Positions 42,862-51,834 of a stretch of DNA of 64,000 nucleotides are shown here, piece by piece. A model generated the notes under the pieces. The model did no database searches. It saw nothing but the letters and a program-made list of their open reading frames with translations, and was not told where the DNA came from. The translations under genes and the position numbers were made by a program. Every line of letters begins with the position of its first letter. Position 1 is the first letter of the stretch. The stretch covers positions 248,001 to 312,000 of the forward strand of contig NZ_BPLK01000003.1 of NCBI RefSeq assembly GCF_019656215.1. The letters are read 5' to 3'. The DNA comes from Apilactobacillus zhangqiuensis (lineage in GTDB: Bacteria > Bacillota > Bacilli > Lactobacillales > Lactobacillaceae).

Positions 42862-42897
42862 AAAGGCCCTACAATGCTAAACACTGTAAGGCTTTTT
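42862..42897 (-). terminator. Terminator of clpX
   Basis: Minus-strand AAAGCCTTACAGTG pairs with CATTGTAGGGCCTTT with one bulge, loop about five bases, in the gap right after the clpX stop. Confidence 0.8.
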
Positions 42898-42898
42898 A

Positions 42899-44134
42899 TT
42901 ATTGAGCTTCTTTTACAATCTTTGGTTCTGACTTTTTCAAAACAGAGTCAGCGGTAACGATAACTTTCTTAACATCCTTATCGCTTGGTACTTCGTACAT
43001 AATATCTCTCATAGTATCTTCCATGATTGATCTCAATCCACGAGCACCAGTCTTTCTTTCAATGGCCGTGTGAGCCATTTCCTTTAGCGCATCGTCTTCG
43101 AATTCTAATTTGACACCATCGATTGACATTAGTTTAATGTATTGCTTAACCAATGCATTCTTTGGTTCGGTTAGAATTCTAACCAAGTCTTCTTCACTTA
43201 ACTTGTTTAAGGCAGTAAGAATTGGTAAACGACCGATAAATTCAGGAATTAGACCAAATTGTAGCAAGTCACTTGGGATAACATGTTGCATGATGTTATC
43301 ATCGTTAACTTTAGCTGCTTCGCTGGAATCTGTACCGAATCCAATGGTCTTGTCTCCTAAACGGTGTTTTACGATGTCTTGAATACCATCAAAGGCACCA
43401 CCAACAATGAATAAAATGTTCTTAGTATCAATTTGAATCATTTCTTGTTGTGGATGCTTTCTACCACCATTAGGTGGAACACTAGCAACAGTACCTTCTA
43501 GGATCTTCAATAGCGCTTGTTGAACACCTTCACCAGAAACATCACGTGTAATTGAAACATTTTCAGATTTCTTAGCAATCTTATCAATTTCATCAACATA
43601 GATGATTCCCTTTTCAGCTCTTTCAACATCAAAGTCAGCATTTTGAAGTAACTTTAATAAGATGTTTTCAACATCTTCACCAACATAACCAGCTTCAGTA
43701 AGGGTTGTAGCATCTGCAATTGCAAATGGAACATTTAAAATACGAGCTAGTGATTGAGCAAGGTATGTTTTACCTGAACCAGTTGGTCCAATGATTGAAA
43801 TATTACTCTTTTGTAGTTCAGTATCCTCGTCATCATCTAAGTTATTAACACGTTTGTAATGGTTGTATACAGCAACTGCTAAGGTCTTCTTAGCTTCATC
43901 TTGTCCAATTACGTAATCGTTTAACTTATCAACGATTTCCTTCGGACTTAATGATTTAATGGTTGTATCTGCATTTTCTTGTGCTAATTCTTCGTCGACG
44001 ATATCTTTACATAAATCTATACATTCATTACAAATGTATACGCCAGGTCCCGCGACGATTTTCTTTACTTGATCTTGTGATTTACCACAAAAAGAACAAG
44101 TAATGGGGCCTTTTCCTTCATTATCTTCAAACAA
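42899..44134 (-). CDS. clpX: ClpX, ATPase subunit of the ClpXP protease
   Basis: Unfoldase that feeds ClpP. I use a TTG start at 44134 (411 aa, [20 protein letters not shown]), because AGGGG lies eight bases upstream; the GTG three codons earlier touches the ribosome site. N-terminal zinc domain (CSFCGKSQ...CNECIDLC), Walker A GPTGSGKT (near 120), Walker [12 protein letters not shown], sensor motifs and the C-terminal [11 protein letters not shown] helix. No CtsR or CIRCE box is seen upstream. Confidence 0.96.
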   Translation of the reverse strand: MFEDNEGKGPITCSFCGKSQDQVKKIVAGPGVYICNECIDLCKDIVDEELAQENADTTIKSLSPKEIVDKLNDYVIGQDEAKKTLAVAVYNHYKRVNNLDDDEDTELQKSNISIIGPTGSGKTYLAQSLARILNVPFAIADATTLTEAGYVGEDVENILLKLLQNADFDVERAEKGIIYVDEIDKIAKKSENVSITRDVSGEGVQQALLKILEGTVASVPPNGGRKHPQQEMIQIDTKNILFIVGGAFDGIQDIVKHRLGDKTIGFGTDSSEAAKVNDDNIMQHVIPSDLLQFGLIPEFIGRLPILTALNKLSEEDLVRILTEPKNALVKQYIKLMSIDGVKLEFEDDALKEMAHTAIERKTGARGLRSIMEDTMRDIMYEVPSDKDVKKVIVTADSVLKKSEPKIVKEAQ

Positions 44135-44222
44135 AAACTTCACCCCTATATAATTCCGATATTATTTTAAATAATACCACATTATTAATGTTGATAACAT
44201 CATAATGCTTTAGTTTAAAAAA

Positions 44223-44251
44223 GGTCCAATTAACGAATTGTTAACTGGACC
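44223..44251 (-). terminator. Terminator of tig
   Basis: GGTCCAATTAAC (44223-44234) and GTTAACTGGACC (44240-44251) form a 12-bp stem with one mismatch, followed on minus by six T. Confidence 0.9.
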
Positions 44252-44274
44252 TTTAATATTAACAAAAGTCGAAA

Positions 44275-45579
44275 TTATTTGTTAATTTTTGACTTTGGTT
44301 CTTGTTTTGCGTTGTCAGTGATTAACTTAACAGCGTTTTGGATTGAAATATCATGTTTCAACATGTCTTCAGTTAAAGCACCACGTACGGCTTCTTCTTT
44401 CATACCGTATTGAGCAGCTAAGTCCTTAACTTGTTGATCGATTTCTTCTTGTGAAGGAACGATGTTAGCATCCTTAACAATTGCTTCTAATACAAGGTTA
44501 GTCTTAACACGTTCGTCAGCACCTTGAGCAAATTGTTTCTTCAAGTCTTCTGGCTTAGTACCAGTTAGTTGGAAGTACATTTCAGCATTGATACCTTGTT
44601 GTTGCATGCTTGCAAGGTATTGATCCATTTGACGTTGAACGTCTTCATCGATCATTGCTTGAGGAATTTCTTTAACAGTAGCGTTTGCTACAGCACCCTT
44701 AATAGCTTCGTCTTCAACTTGAGTTGCACCTTCGGCCTTCTTTTGGTCCTTTAGTTGGTCCTTAATCTTAGCCTTTAGTTCTTCTAGACTGTCAACATCT
44801 TCGTCAACGTCCTTAGCAAATTCGTCATCTAGTTCAGGCATTTGCTTTTCTTTAACTTCGTGAATCTTAGTCTTGAAAGTAGCTTCTTTTGATGCTAATT
44901 CTTTAGCTTGGTAATCTTCTGGGAAAGTTACCTTAACATCAACATCTTCACCAGCTTTGTGGCCAACTAGTTGGTCTTCAAAGCCTGGGATAAATGATTT
45001 TGAACCTAATTCTAGTGAGTAGTTAGTTGCTTGGCCACCATCAAATTGTTTGCCGTCAACGTAACCATCAAAATCGATAACAACAGTGTCACCGTTTTCA
45101 GCAGCCTTGTCTTCTTTAAGAACTAGTTCTGCTTGGTTCTTACGCATGTCTTCAATCTTAGCGTCTACATCTTTTTGGTAAACACGAGTGTTTGGTTTTT
45201 CAACAACGATTCCTTTGTAGTCACCTAGTTCTACATCTGGCTTAACAGTAACGTTAGCTTTTAGAACCCATGGTTGATCCTTTTCTAGACTATCAATGTT
45301 AACTTCTGGTTGAGCAACTGGTTCAATGCCAGTTTCCTTGATAGCTTCACTGTATGCTTCTGGTAAAAGAATGTTTAAAGCGTCTTGGTATAGAGCTTCT
45401 TCACCGTACATTTCGTTAAATACTTGGCGTGAAACTTTTCCCTTACGGAAACCAGGAACAGTGATGTTTTTCTTGTTCTTGTTGAAGGCTTGATCTAAAC
45501 CTTCTTTTACTTTGTCAACACTAATTTCGAATGTTAATTCACCGTCATTAGTGCCTTTTTTTTCCCATTTAGCTGACAT
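44275..45579 (-). CDS. tig: Trigger factor, ribosome-bound chaperone and prolyl isomerase
   Basis: First chaperone met by nascent chains. 434 aa: ribosome-binding domain with [14 protein letters not shown] (contains the GFRxGK signature near 45), FKBP-type isomerase domain (about 155-245, with [16 protein letters not shown]), and the helical C-terminal domain. ATG follows GGAGGG. Sits between tuf and clpX, as in other lactobacilli. Confidence 0.97.
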   Translation of the reverse strand: MSAKWEKKGTNDGELTFEISVDKVKEGLDQAFNKNKKNITVPGFRKGKVSRQVFNEMYGEEALYQDALNILLPEAYSEAIKETGIEPVAQPEVNIDSLEKDQPWVLKANVTVKPDVELGDYKGIVVEKPNTRVYQKDVDAKIEDMRKNQAELVLKEDKAAENGDTVVIDFDGYVDGKQFDGGQATNYSLELGSKSFIPGFEDQLVGHKAGEDVDVKVTFPEDYQAKELASKEATFKTKIHEVKEKQMPELDDEFAKDVDEDVDSLEELKAKIKDQLKDQKKAEGATQVEDEAIKGAVANATVKEIPQAMIDEDVQRQMDQYLASMQQQGINAEMYFQLTGTKPEDLKKQFAQGADERVKTNLVLEAIVKDANIVPSQEEIDQQVKDLAAQYGMKEEAVRGALTEDMLKHDISIQNAVKLITDNAKQEPKSKINK

Positions 45580-45703
45580 TATTTTCCCTCCGACATGAAA
45601 ATATAATTTTTACAATTTTCTTCTAATTGCGCACCTCTATATTTTAACGTAACACATGTAAAAAGTAAATAATTATAGGTTTTTCGCTTTATTTTATGTA
45701 CAA

Positions 45704-45736
45704 AAAAAGATCCAGATATAAATCTGAATCTCTTTT
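45704..45736 (-). terminator. Terminator of tuf
   Basis: Minus-strand AAAAGAGATTCAGAT pairs with ATCTGGATCTTTT with a small bulge and a TTAT loop, followed by T run; ten bases after the tuf stop. Confidence 0.85.
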
Positions 45737-45746
45737 CTAGAATTGA

Positions 45747-46934
<1,188 letters not shown>

Positions 46935-47000
46935 TTATGAAAACCTCCTATAAATTTCGAAAGATTTGAGTTAGCCAATGCCAACTCATCTTTATGATTT

Positions 47001-47028
47001 ATTATACTACATCTTCTCAAAAAGACAA
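47001..47028 (-). promoter_or_regulatory. tuf promoter, proximal
   Basis: Minus-strand TTGTCT (47023-47028), 16-base spacer, TATAAT (47001-47006). Downstream, GAGTTGGC and GGCTAACTC can form a small leader hairpin before the AGGAGG site. Confidence 0.6.
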
Positions 47029-47063
47029 AATCACATATCAGTCTCAAGAAGAATTCCTTTAAT

Positions 47064-47092
47064 ATTATAGCTACTGTATTTTTATTTGTAAA
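47064..47092 (-). promoter_or_regulatory. tuf promoter, distal
   Basis: Minus-strand TTTACA (47087-47092), 17-base spacer, TATAAT (47064-47069); stronger match than the proximal one. The 187-base gap between the TPR gene and tuf holds these two promoters and a leader; no separate gene is supported. Confidence 0.72.
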
Positions 47093-47121
47093 CACAAAAA
47101 AGCATATTTAACAATTTTCTT

Positions 47122-48036
47122 CTATTTAATTGAATTAAATTGTCTCTTTATAATTTCGATTAATTTTACATAATCATCATTATCATCATCGGTGTACTCT
47201 TTTGCACTCAGATATGCCTGTATTGACAGGTCATACCACCTATTTGCATCCAGGATTATTTCATCATTGAATGGATACATCAAAATTGATTGATGTTGGA
47301 AATAACTACTCAATAGCATGAACTTTTCTGGATCCATCATATACTCGTCAGTTAATCGATTGAAGATGAGTTGATATGAGTTCATATCTTGAAGTGATTT
47401 AATTTCACCCATCTTAACTTTCTTTGTCTTTCCATCAATCCACATCATGTCAACGACCTCATTTGAACCGACATTTCTTAACGTGTCGATTACCTCTGCT
47501 TTAATCACAGATTGAACAAATGGGTCCATCAAAACAAATCGACTGTATTTTAAAAATTCATCGTATGGTAAATGTTGGCCATTTAAAAATGACTCCTTTT
47601 GCCAATACATCGTTTGCTTACTACTTATATGGTAGAACTTTTGTGCAAGTTGATGGATTTCTTCACTTGAATTACTTCTAAAAGAAGCTTCGCTTTCTTT
47701 AATTAGCTTTAAGCCACCATTATAATAGCTATCATTTGCTTTAAATGTTTCTACAATTTCTCGAGATTTAATGTATTCGTTGTTCTTCAATAACACATCA
47801 ATCATTAATAAAAAGTCCTGCTCGTTTGTAGTAAACGCATTTGGATTTTCCATGACTTCTTTTCTTGCTTCAACATATTGCTTTAAGCTAAAAAGAGATT
47901 GAACTAATAATACTTCAATCTCATCGCTTGGCTGATCTTCTAAGTAATCTCTGGCTTTGTTAATAGCTAATTGATATTGTTTTTCATCAATGTTTGATTT
48001 AATATCTTTGGCTATTTGTGAACTATGTTCATCCAT
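47122..48036 (-). CDS. Tetratricopeptide-like helical protein of unknown function
   Basis: 304 aa from ATG 48036 (CGGAGTG upstream). All-helical; the first half has TPR-like spacing (QLAINKARDYLEDQPSDEIEVLLVQSLFSL in part, then QYVEARKEVMENPNAF, EYIKSREIVETF). No signal peptide. Such a TPR protein is regularly found between RNase J and tuf in lactobacilli. Partner and function unknown. Confidence 0.82.
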   Translation of the reverse strand: MDEHSSQIAKDIKSNIDEKQYQLAINKARDYLEDQPSDEIEVLLVQSLFSLKQYVEARKEVMENPNAFTTNEQDFLLMIDVLLKNNEYIKSREIVETFKANDSYYNGGLKLIKESEASFRSNSSEEIHQLAQKFYHISSKQTMYWQKESFLNGQHLPYDEFLKYSRFVLMDPFVQSVIKAEVIDTLRNVGSNEVVDMMWIDGKTKKVKMGEIKSLQDMNSYQLIFNRLTDEYMMDPEKFMLLSSYFQHQSILMYPFNDEIILDANRWYDLSIQAYLSAKEYTDDDNDDYVKLIEIIKRQFNSIK

Positions 48037-48064
48037 TAAAATCACTCCGAATAATTAACCTTAT

Positions 48065-49756
48065 TTATTTTTGTGGACGCTTCTTTTTATGATGTTGGTT
48101 TACTTCCATAATAACTGGAAGAATTACCGGACGACGTTTTGTCTTATCAAATAAGAAGTGACTGATTTTTTCTCTTACTGATTGTTTCAAATGACTCCAG
48201 TCAAATTCCTTGTTATCAAGGTTTAATTGAATGGTCTTAGAAACAATTTGAGCTGCTTCATTCATTAGGTCCTTGTTTGACTTAACGTAAATGAATCCTC
48301 TTGAAGTTATCTTAGGACGAGAAATGATAATCTTTTTCTTTCTATCGATTGTAACAACAACGATAAAGATACCATCTTCTGATAATACCTTACGGTCACG
48401 TAAAACAATGTTACCAATATCTCCGACACCGATACCATCAATCATAGTGTTACCAGCTTCAACGGCGTTACCATGATGGAATTTAGCACCATCGTATTCG
48501 ATAGTTTCACCCTTGCTTAGGATTAGAATCTTATCTTCATCTACACCCATGTTAGTAGCAGCACGTTTGCTTTCGTTCATCATCATGTATTCACCACTAA
48601 CTGGAATGAAATATTGTGGTTTCAACAAGCTGATTAGCATTTGGATATCTTCGGCACTTGCGTGATCAGAAACGTTTAGGTCGTTTGAAATAACCTTAAC
48701 TGTACCGTCTGCATGGTATACCATGTCATCGGTCTTAGCCATACTGTTATCCATTGCTGGAGATGGTGAGGTAACGATTAATACAACATCACCAGATTCG
48801 ATGTTGATATCTTTTTGTTGTTGGGCAGCCATTCTTTGAACTAGCTTGATTGGTTCGCTAATTGGATTAGTTTCCAATATAACAATTTCGTCACTTTCTA
48901 GTTTCTTTAATTCTTCGATATCTTCAATTAATAGTTCTTCTGGTACAGTAATGAATCCAGCATCGATTGCAAGTTTAACCTTTGCATCTAAATGTTTTCC
49001 AACAAATACTTTTCTTTCAGACTTTTCAGCTGCGTCAAATACTTGTTGAATTCTTAATAGGTTAGCAGAGTTAGCTGCAACAATCACACGACTCTTGCTA
49101 TCTTCGAAAGTATCAAAGATGTATTGGCTAGCTTGAATTTCGTTTGCCATTGGGAATGGATTGTCAGCATTTTGTGAGTCTGCTAGTAAAGCGATTACCT
49201 TCTTGTTACCAACTTTGGCGATTGAACTGTAATCAGTTGCAAAACCGTTACGTAATGCTGGATCAAACTTAAAGTCACCAGTGTATACGATTTGACCTTC
49301 TTCAACAGCCAATGAAATTCCCATTGAGTCAGGAACTGAGTGACTAGTCTTAAAGAAGGTAACTGTAACGTCATCAAAAAGGATTTCACTCTTTTCGTTG
49401 ATTATGTTGAAGTTGTTAAACTTCTTTGATCTTTCGTTATTCTTCACTTCGTACTTAGCCATCTCAATGGTTAGTTTTGATCCAAATACAGGAACATCGA
49501 ATTCACTGACGAAATATGGTAGTGCGCCAATTGAATCCATGTCACTATTAGATAGGAAAACTCCGATAATCTTTTCCTTGTTTTCACGTAAGTATGTGAA
49601 ATCAGGAATAACTACATCAATTCCTAACATATCATTTTCAGGGTATTTTAGACCACAATCTAAAACATAAATTCCATTGTTAATCTCAACGGCATATAGA
49701 TTCTTGCCACTCTCCCTTACTCCTCCTAAGGGAATGATTTTTACACTATTTTTCAT
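48065..49756 (-). CDS. rnjB: RNase J2-type metallo-beta-lactamase protein with degenerate active site
   Basis: 563 aa, full-length RNase J architecture: beta-lactamase domain, beta-CASP domain (about 205-350) and C-terminal domain. The metal motif HxHxDH is replaced by N70-S-D72-M-D74-S75 in LSNSDMDSIGALPYF; the VHGEY histidine is S387 (IPVSGEY); SGH is SDH (D364-H365). H139 (TSHSVPDS) and D161 (TGDFKFD) remain. Nuclease activity is therefore unlikely; by analogy with B. subtilis RNase J2 it may be a structural partner of RNase J1, which is not in the window. ATG follows GAGGTG. Confidence 0.9.
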   Translation of the reverse strand: MKNSVKIIPLGGVRESGKNLYAVEINNGIYVLDCGLKYPENDMLGIDVVIPDFTYLRENKEKIIGVFLSNSDMDSIGALPYFVSEFDVPVFGSKLTIEMAKYEVKNNERSKKFNNFNIINEKSEILFDDVTVTFFKTSHSVPDSMGISLAVEEGQIVYTGDFKFDPALRNGFATDYSSIAKVGNKKVIALLADSQNADNPFPMANEIQASQYIFDTFEDSKSRVIVAANSANLLRIQQVFDAAEKSERKVFVGKHLDAKVKLAIDAGFITVPEELLIEDIEELKKLESDEIVILETNPISEPIKLVQRMAAQQQKDINIESGDVVLIVTSPSPAMDNSMAKTDDMVYHADGTVKVISNDLNVSDHASAEDIQMLISLLKPQYFIPVSGEYMMMNESKRAATNMGVDEDKILILSKGETIEYDGAKFHHGNAVEAGNTMIDGIGVGDIGNIVLRDRKVLSEDGIFIVVVTIDRKKKIIISRPKITSRGFIYVKSNKDLMNEAAQIVSKTIQLNLDNKEFDWSHLKQSVREKISHFLFDKTKRRPVILPVIMEVNQHHKKKRPQK

Positions 49757-49894
49757 GATTCACCTCATATAATTTTATGTATATTTTTTATTATGAAATA
49801 AAATAATTATTTTCAATACGATCTCATTTAACTATCTATAGTGTATCATACTTTTAAAGTGAATAATAACTGATAAGTGCATATATGTATGTAT

Positions 49895-49931
49895 AAAAAA
49901 ATGGAACCGCTCATAGAGCAGTTCCATTTTA
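49895..49931 (-). terminator. Terminator of rpsO
   Basis: ATGGAAC-GCTC arms around a short ATA loop (49901-49927, one mismatch), flanked by A run left and TTTT right. Follows the rpsO stop at 49938. Confidence 0.9.
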
Positions 49932-49937
49932 AAAATA

Positions 49938-50207
49938 TTAACGACGTAGACCTAAACTCTTGATTAAATCACGGTAACGTTGAACATCTGTGTTACGTAA
50001 GTATCTTAGTAAGTTACGACGGTGACCGATTTTCTTCAACAAACCACGTTGTGAATGGAAATCCTTCTTGTGTTCTTTCATGTGACCATTAATTTCGTTA
50101 ATGTCAGCAGTTAGTACAGCAATTTGTACTTCAGCAGAACCAGTGTCACCATCATGTCTAGCATACTTCTTGATGATGTCGTTCTTTTCAGCTTGTGTTA
50201 GAGCCAT
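49938..50207 (-). CDS. rpsO: Ribosomal protein S15
   Basis: 30S protein binding the central domain of 16S rRNA. ATG at 50207 (AGGTGGG upstream) gives the standard 89 aa, [18 protein letters not shown], with [13 protein letters not shown] and [10 protein letters not shown]. The four-codon upstream extension has no support. Preceded by a structured leader. Confidence 0.97.
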   Translation of the reverse strand: MALTQAEKNDIIKKYARHDGDTGSAEVQIAVLTADINEINGHMKEHKKDFHSQRGLLKKIGHRRNLLRYLRNTDVQRYRDLIKSLGLRR

Positions 50208-50240
50208 TGTGTTTCCCACCTTTCAAAAGTAAATATACCA

Positions 50241-50287
50241 GATACTGAGTAGAGCGCCAGATGAGAGCAGCGACAAAACTAAGTATC
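50241..50287 (-). promoter_or_regulatory. Structured rpsO leader, candidate S15 autoregulatory RNA
   Basis: In the rpsO leader, GAUACU-U-AGU pairs with ACU-C-AGUAUC (50282-50287 and 50241-50246 are the outer arms). Inside, CGCUG can pair with a UGGCG arm with wobbles. It lies 34 bases before the ATG. S15 controls its own mRNA in several bacteria through unrelated leader folds; function here is inferred. Confidence 0.5.
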
Positions 50288-50292
50288 GGTAC

Positions 50293-50350
50293 CGTAGTTT
50301 TAAACTACGATAATCATACTACTATGATTACCTGAAAATAGCAAGGTAAT
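50293..50350. repeat. Three successive inverted repeats over the rpsO promoter
   Basis: CGTAGTTT-t-AAACTACG (50293-50309), TAATCATA-CTAC-TATGATTA (50311-50330) and ATTACCT-N10-AGGTAAT (50327-50350); the last two overlap by four bases. A minus-strand promoter candidate TTGCTA (50339-50344), 17 bases, TAGTAT (50316-50321) lies within them, so the repeats cover its -35, -10 and start region. Confidence 0.6.
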
Positions 50351-50394
50351 ATCACTATTAATATGATCGGACAAATCCGAATTATATAATTCTA

Positions 50395-50423
50395 TTGCTT
50401 TTTTAAGTTGTCTTTTGTATAAT
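50395..50423 (+). promoter_or_regulatory. Promoter of rpsT
   Basis: TTGCTT (50395-50400), 17-base spacer, TATAAT (50418-50423). Placed 60 bases before the rpsT ATG. Confidence 0.75.
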
Positions 50424-50467
50424 AAAAGTCGTTGAAATTTAAGGATTTTAAATAAAATTCGACTTTT
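50424..50467 (+). promoter_or_regulatory. rpsT leader hairpin adjoining the ribosome site
   Basis: AAAAGTCG (50424-50431) and CGACTTTT (50460-50467) form an 8-bp stem enclosing an AT-rich 28-base loop with its own short repeat (AATTTAA/TTTAAAT). The 3' arm is followed by TT and the GGAGG site. The leader thus looks like a terminator-like or translation-control hairpin for S20. Confidence 0.5.
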
Positions 50468-50482
50468 TTGGAGGTGAATTTC

Positions 50483-50731
50483 ATGCCTGTTATTAAATCT
50501 GCTATCGAACGTGTAAAAACTAATGAAAAAGCAAACAAACGTAACGCATCTCAACTAAGCAAGATGAGAACTGCTGTTAAGAAGTTTGAAAAAGCTGATG
50601 CTAACGCTGACAACCGTGAAGAACTATTCAACAACGCTGTTAGTGCATTAGACCATGCTAAGTCAAAGGGCTTAATCAAAGCTAACACTGCTGCACGTAA
50701 CAAATCACGTCTAGCTAAGTTAAACAAGTAA
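50483..50731 (+). CDS. rpsT: Ribosomal protein S20
   Basis: Small basic 30S protein. ATG at 50483 gives 82 aa, [20 protein letters not shown], with GGAGGTG upstream; the earlier in-frame TTG overlaps that site. Typical helical content with [21 protein letters not shown] split around conserved Lys/Arg. Divergent from rpsO, an arrangement common in lactobacilli. Confidence 0.96.
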   Translation: MPVIKSAIERVKTNEKANKRNASQLSKMRTAVKKFEKADANADNREELFNNAVSALDHAKSKGLIKANTAARNKSRLAKLNK

Positions 50732-50732
50732 A

Positions 50733-50762
50733 AAGAACTCAGTTTTAACTGAGCTTTTTTTA
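50733..50762 (+). terminator. Terminator of rpsT
   Basis: CTCAGTT (50738-50744), TT loop, AACTGAG (50747-50753), then a run of T. Confidence 0.85.
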
Positions 50763-50767
50763 TTCCT

Positions 50768-50801
50768 AAAAAAGGACATCTCGTTTGAGATGTCCTTTTT
50801 T
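50768..50801. terminator. Bidirectional terminator between rpsT and holA
   Basis: AAAAAAGGACATCTC and GAGATGTCCTTTTTT form a perfect stem with a GTTT loop, A run left and T run right. Only a few bases from the holA stop, it ends the comEC-holA transcript and backs up the rpsT terminator. Confidence 0.92.
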
Positions 50802-50803
50802 GT

Positions 50804-51832
50804 TTATCCAATTTGATTATCGACAAATTTCAAAGTAAACATTTGAAATAGTAGTTCTGGTGATTCCGGTGTTGATTTTAGTTTTTCTTCAACATCAACT
50901 AGTCCTAAATAAGCATCCCTCAAGCTACCAAATCGATACTTACGCACATTTTGCATTGCCAGTTTCACTCTAAACGGATGAACCCTTAGTTTCTCAGCAA
51001 TATTTCCTTGGCTGTATCCCTTACGGCTTAATACATTCACTTGTAGTAATAGTCTAAATTGAGATAACAAGACAGCATTGATTTGTAACGGTTCTTGATC
51101 CTCTACGATTAGATTACGGTATAAATCGATGGCGTTTTTGGAATCTTTTTTCATGACATAGTCGATTAAATCAAAAACGTTTTGGTCCAATGACTTGGCA
51201 ACCAAGCTATCGATACTGTCCTTAGTAATGACCTTATCCTTTTGACAGTATAGGAATAACTTTGGGAGTTCGTTCATTGCAGAAGATAAATCATTAGATA
51301 CCCTACCTAGTAATTCTTGAAGGGCATCCCCTTCTGCCGTATATCCATTATTCTTAATGTTATTGGCAACGTATGATTGAATGGCACGATCATCTAGTTT
51401 TGTTAAATCAATCACCTCTGCATTGTTTTTCAACTGTTTGGTAACTTTTTTTCTAGAATCTAATTTTCCGTATGGTGCCATAATGACCATAACTGTGCTA
51501 TCAACTGGATGATTAACGTATTCAATAAAACTATCGATGTCGTGATCTAAGGTCGACTTACTACGTTCACCGGTTAAAAAGTACGGATTGTTTACGACAA
51601 CCAATCGCTTTTCACCAAAGAATGGCAAACTTTCAGCATCCCCAACGGCAGTGGCGATGTTTTGACTTTCCATATCATAACTAGCGAAGTTCATAGTTCT
51701 TTCTTCTTCCGGGATTAATTCCACGAAGTGTTTTTTAATTTCATTAATTAAATAGTCTTCTTTACCTAACACTAGATATATTGGGTTAATATTATTATTT
51801 TTAATTTTTGTTAATAGTTCGTTTACTTTCAT
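50804..51832 (-). CDS. holA: DNA polymerase III delta subunit
   Basis: Clamp-loader subunit that opens the beta clamp. 342 aa: INPIYLVLGKEDYLINEIKK near the start (degenerate P-loop), KRLVVVNNPYFLTG, and the three-domain clamp-loader layout with LLSQFRLLLQ and HPFRVKLAMQNVRKY near the C terminus. Two bases after comEC, with GGGGAA as ribosome site; this comEC-holA link is widespread. Confidence 0.94.
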   Translation of the reverse strand: MKVNELLTKIKNNNINPIYLVLGKEDYLINEIKKHFVELIPEEERTMNFASYDMESQNIATAVGDAESLPFFGEKRLVVVNNPYFLTGERSKSTLDHDIDSFIEYVNHPVDSTVMVIMAPYGKLDSRKKVTKQLKNNAEVIDLTKLDDRAIQSYVANNIKNNGYTAEGDALQELLGRVSNDLSSAMNELPKLFLYCQKDKVITKDSIDSLVAKSLDQNVFDLIDYVMKKDSKNAIDLYRNLIVEDQEPLQINAVLLSQFRLLLQVNVLSRKGYSQGNIAEKLRVHPFRVKLAMQNVRKYRFGSLRDAYLGLVDVEEKLKSTPESPELLFQMFTLKFVDNQIG

Positions 51833-51834
51833 TA

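Noticed and set aside
42639-42884. 81-codon ORF upstream of and into engB
   Set aside because: Out of frame with engB, covers its 5' region, with no family resemblance; the engB start has its own good context.
50300-50554. 84-codon minus-strand ORF over the rpsO-rpsT spacer and rpsT start
   Set aside because: It runs antisense through the rpsT promoter, leader and first codons, has no convincing ribosome site, and its sequence looks like translated non-coding DNA.
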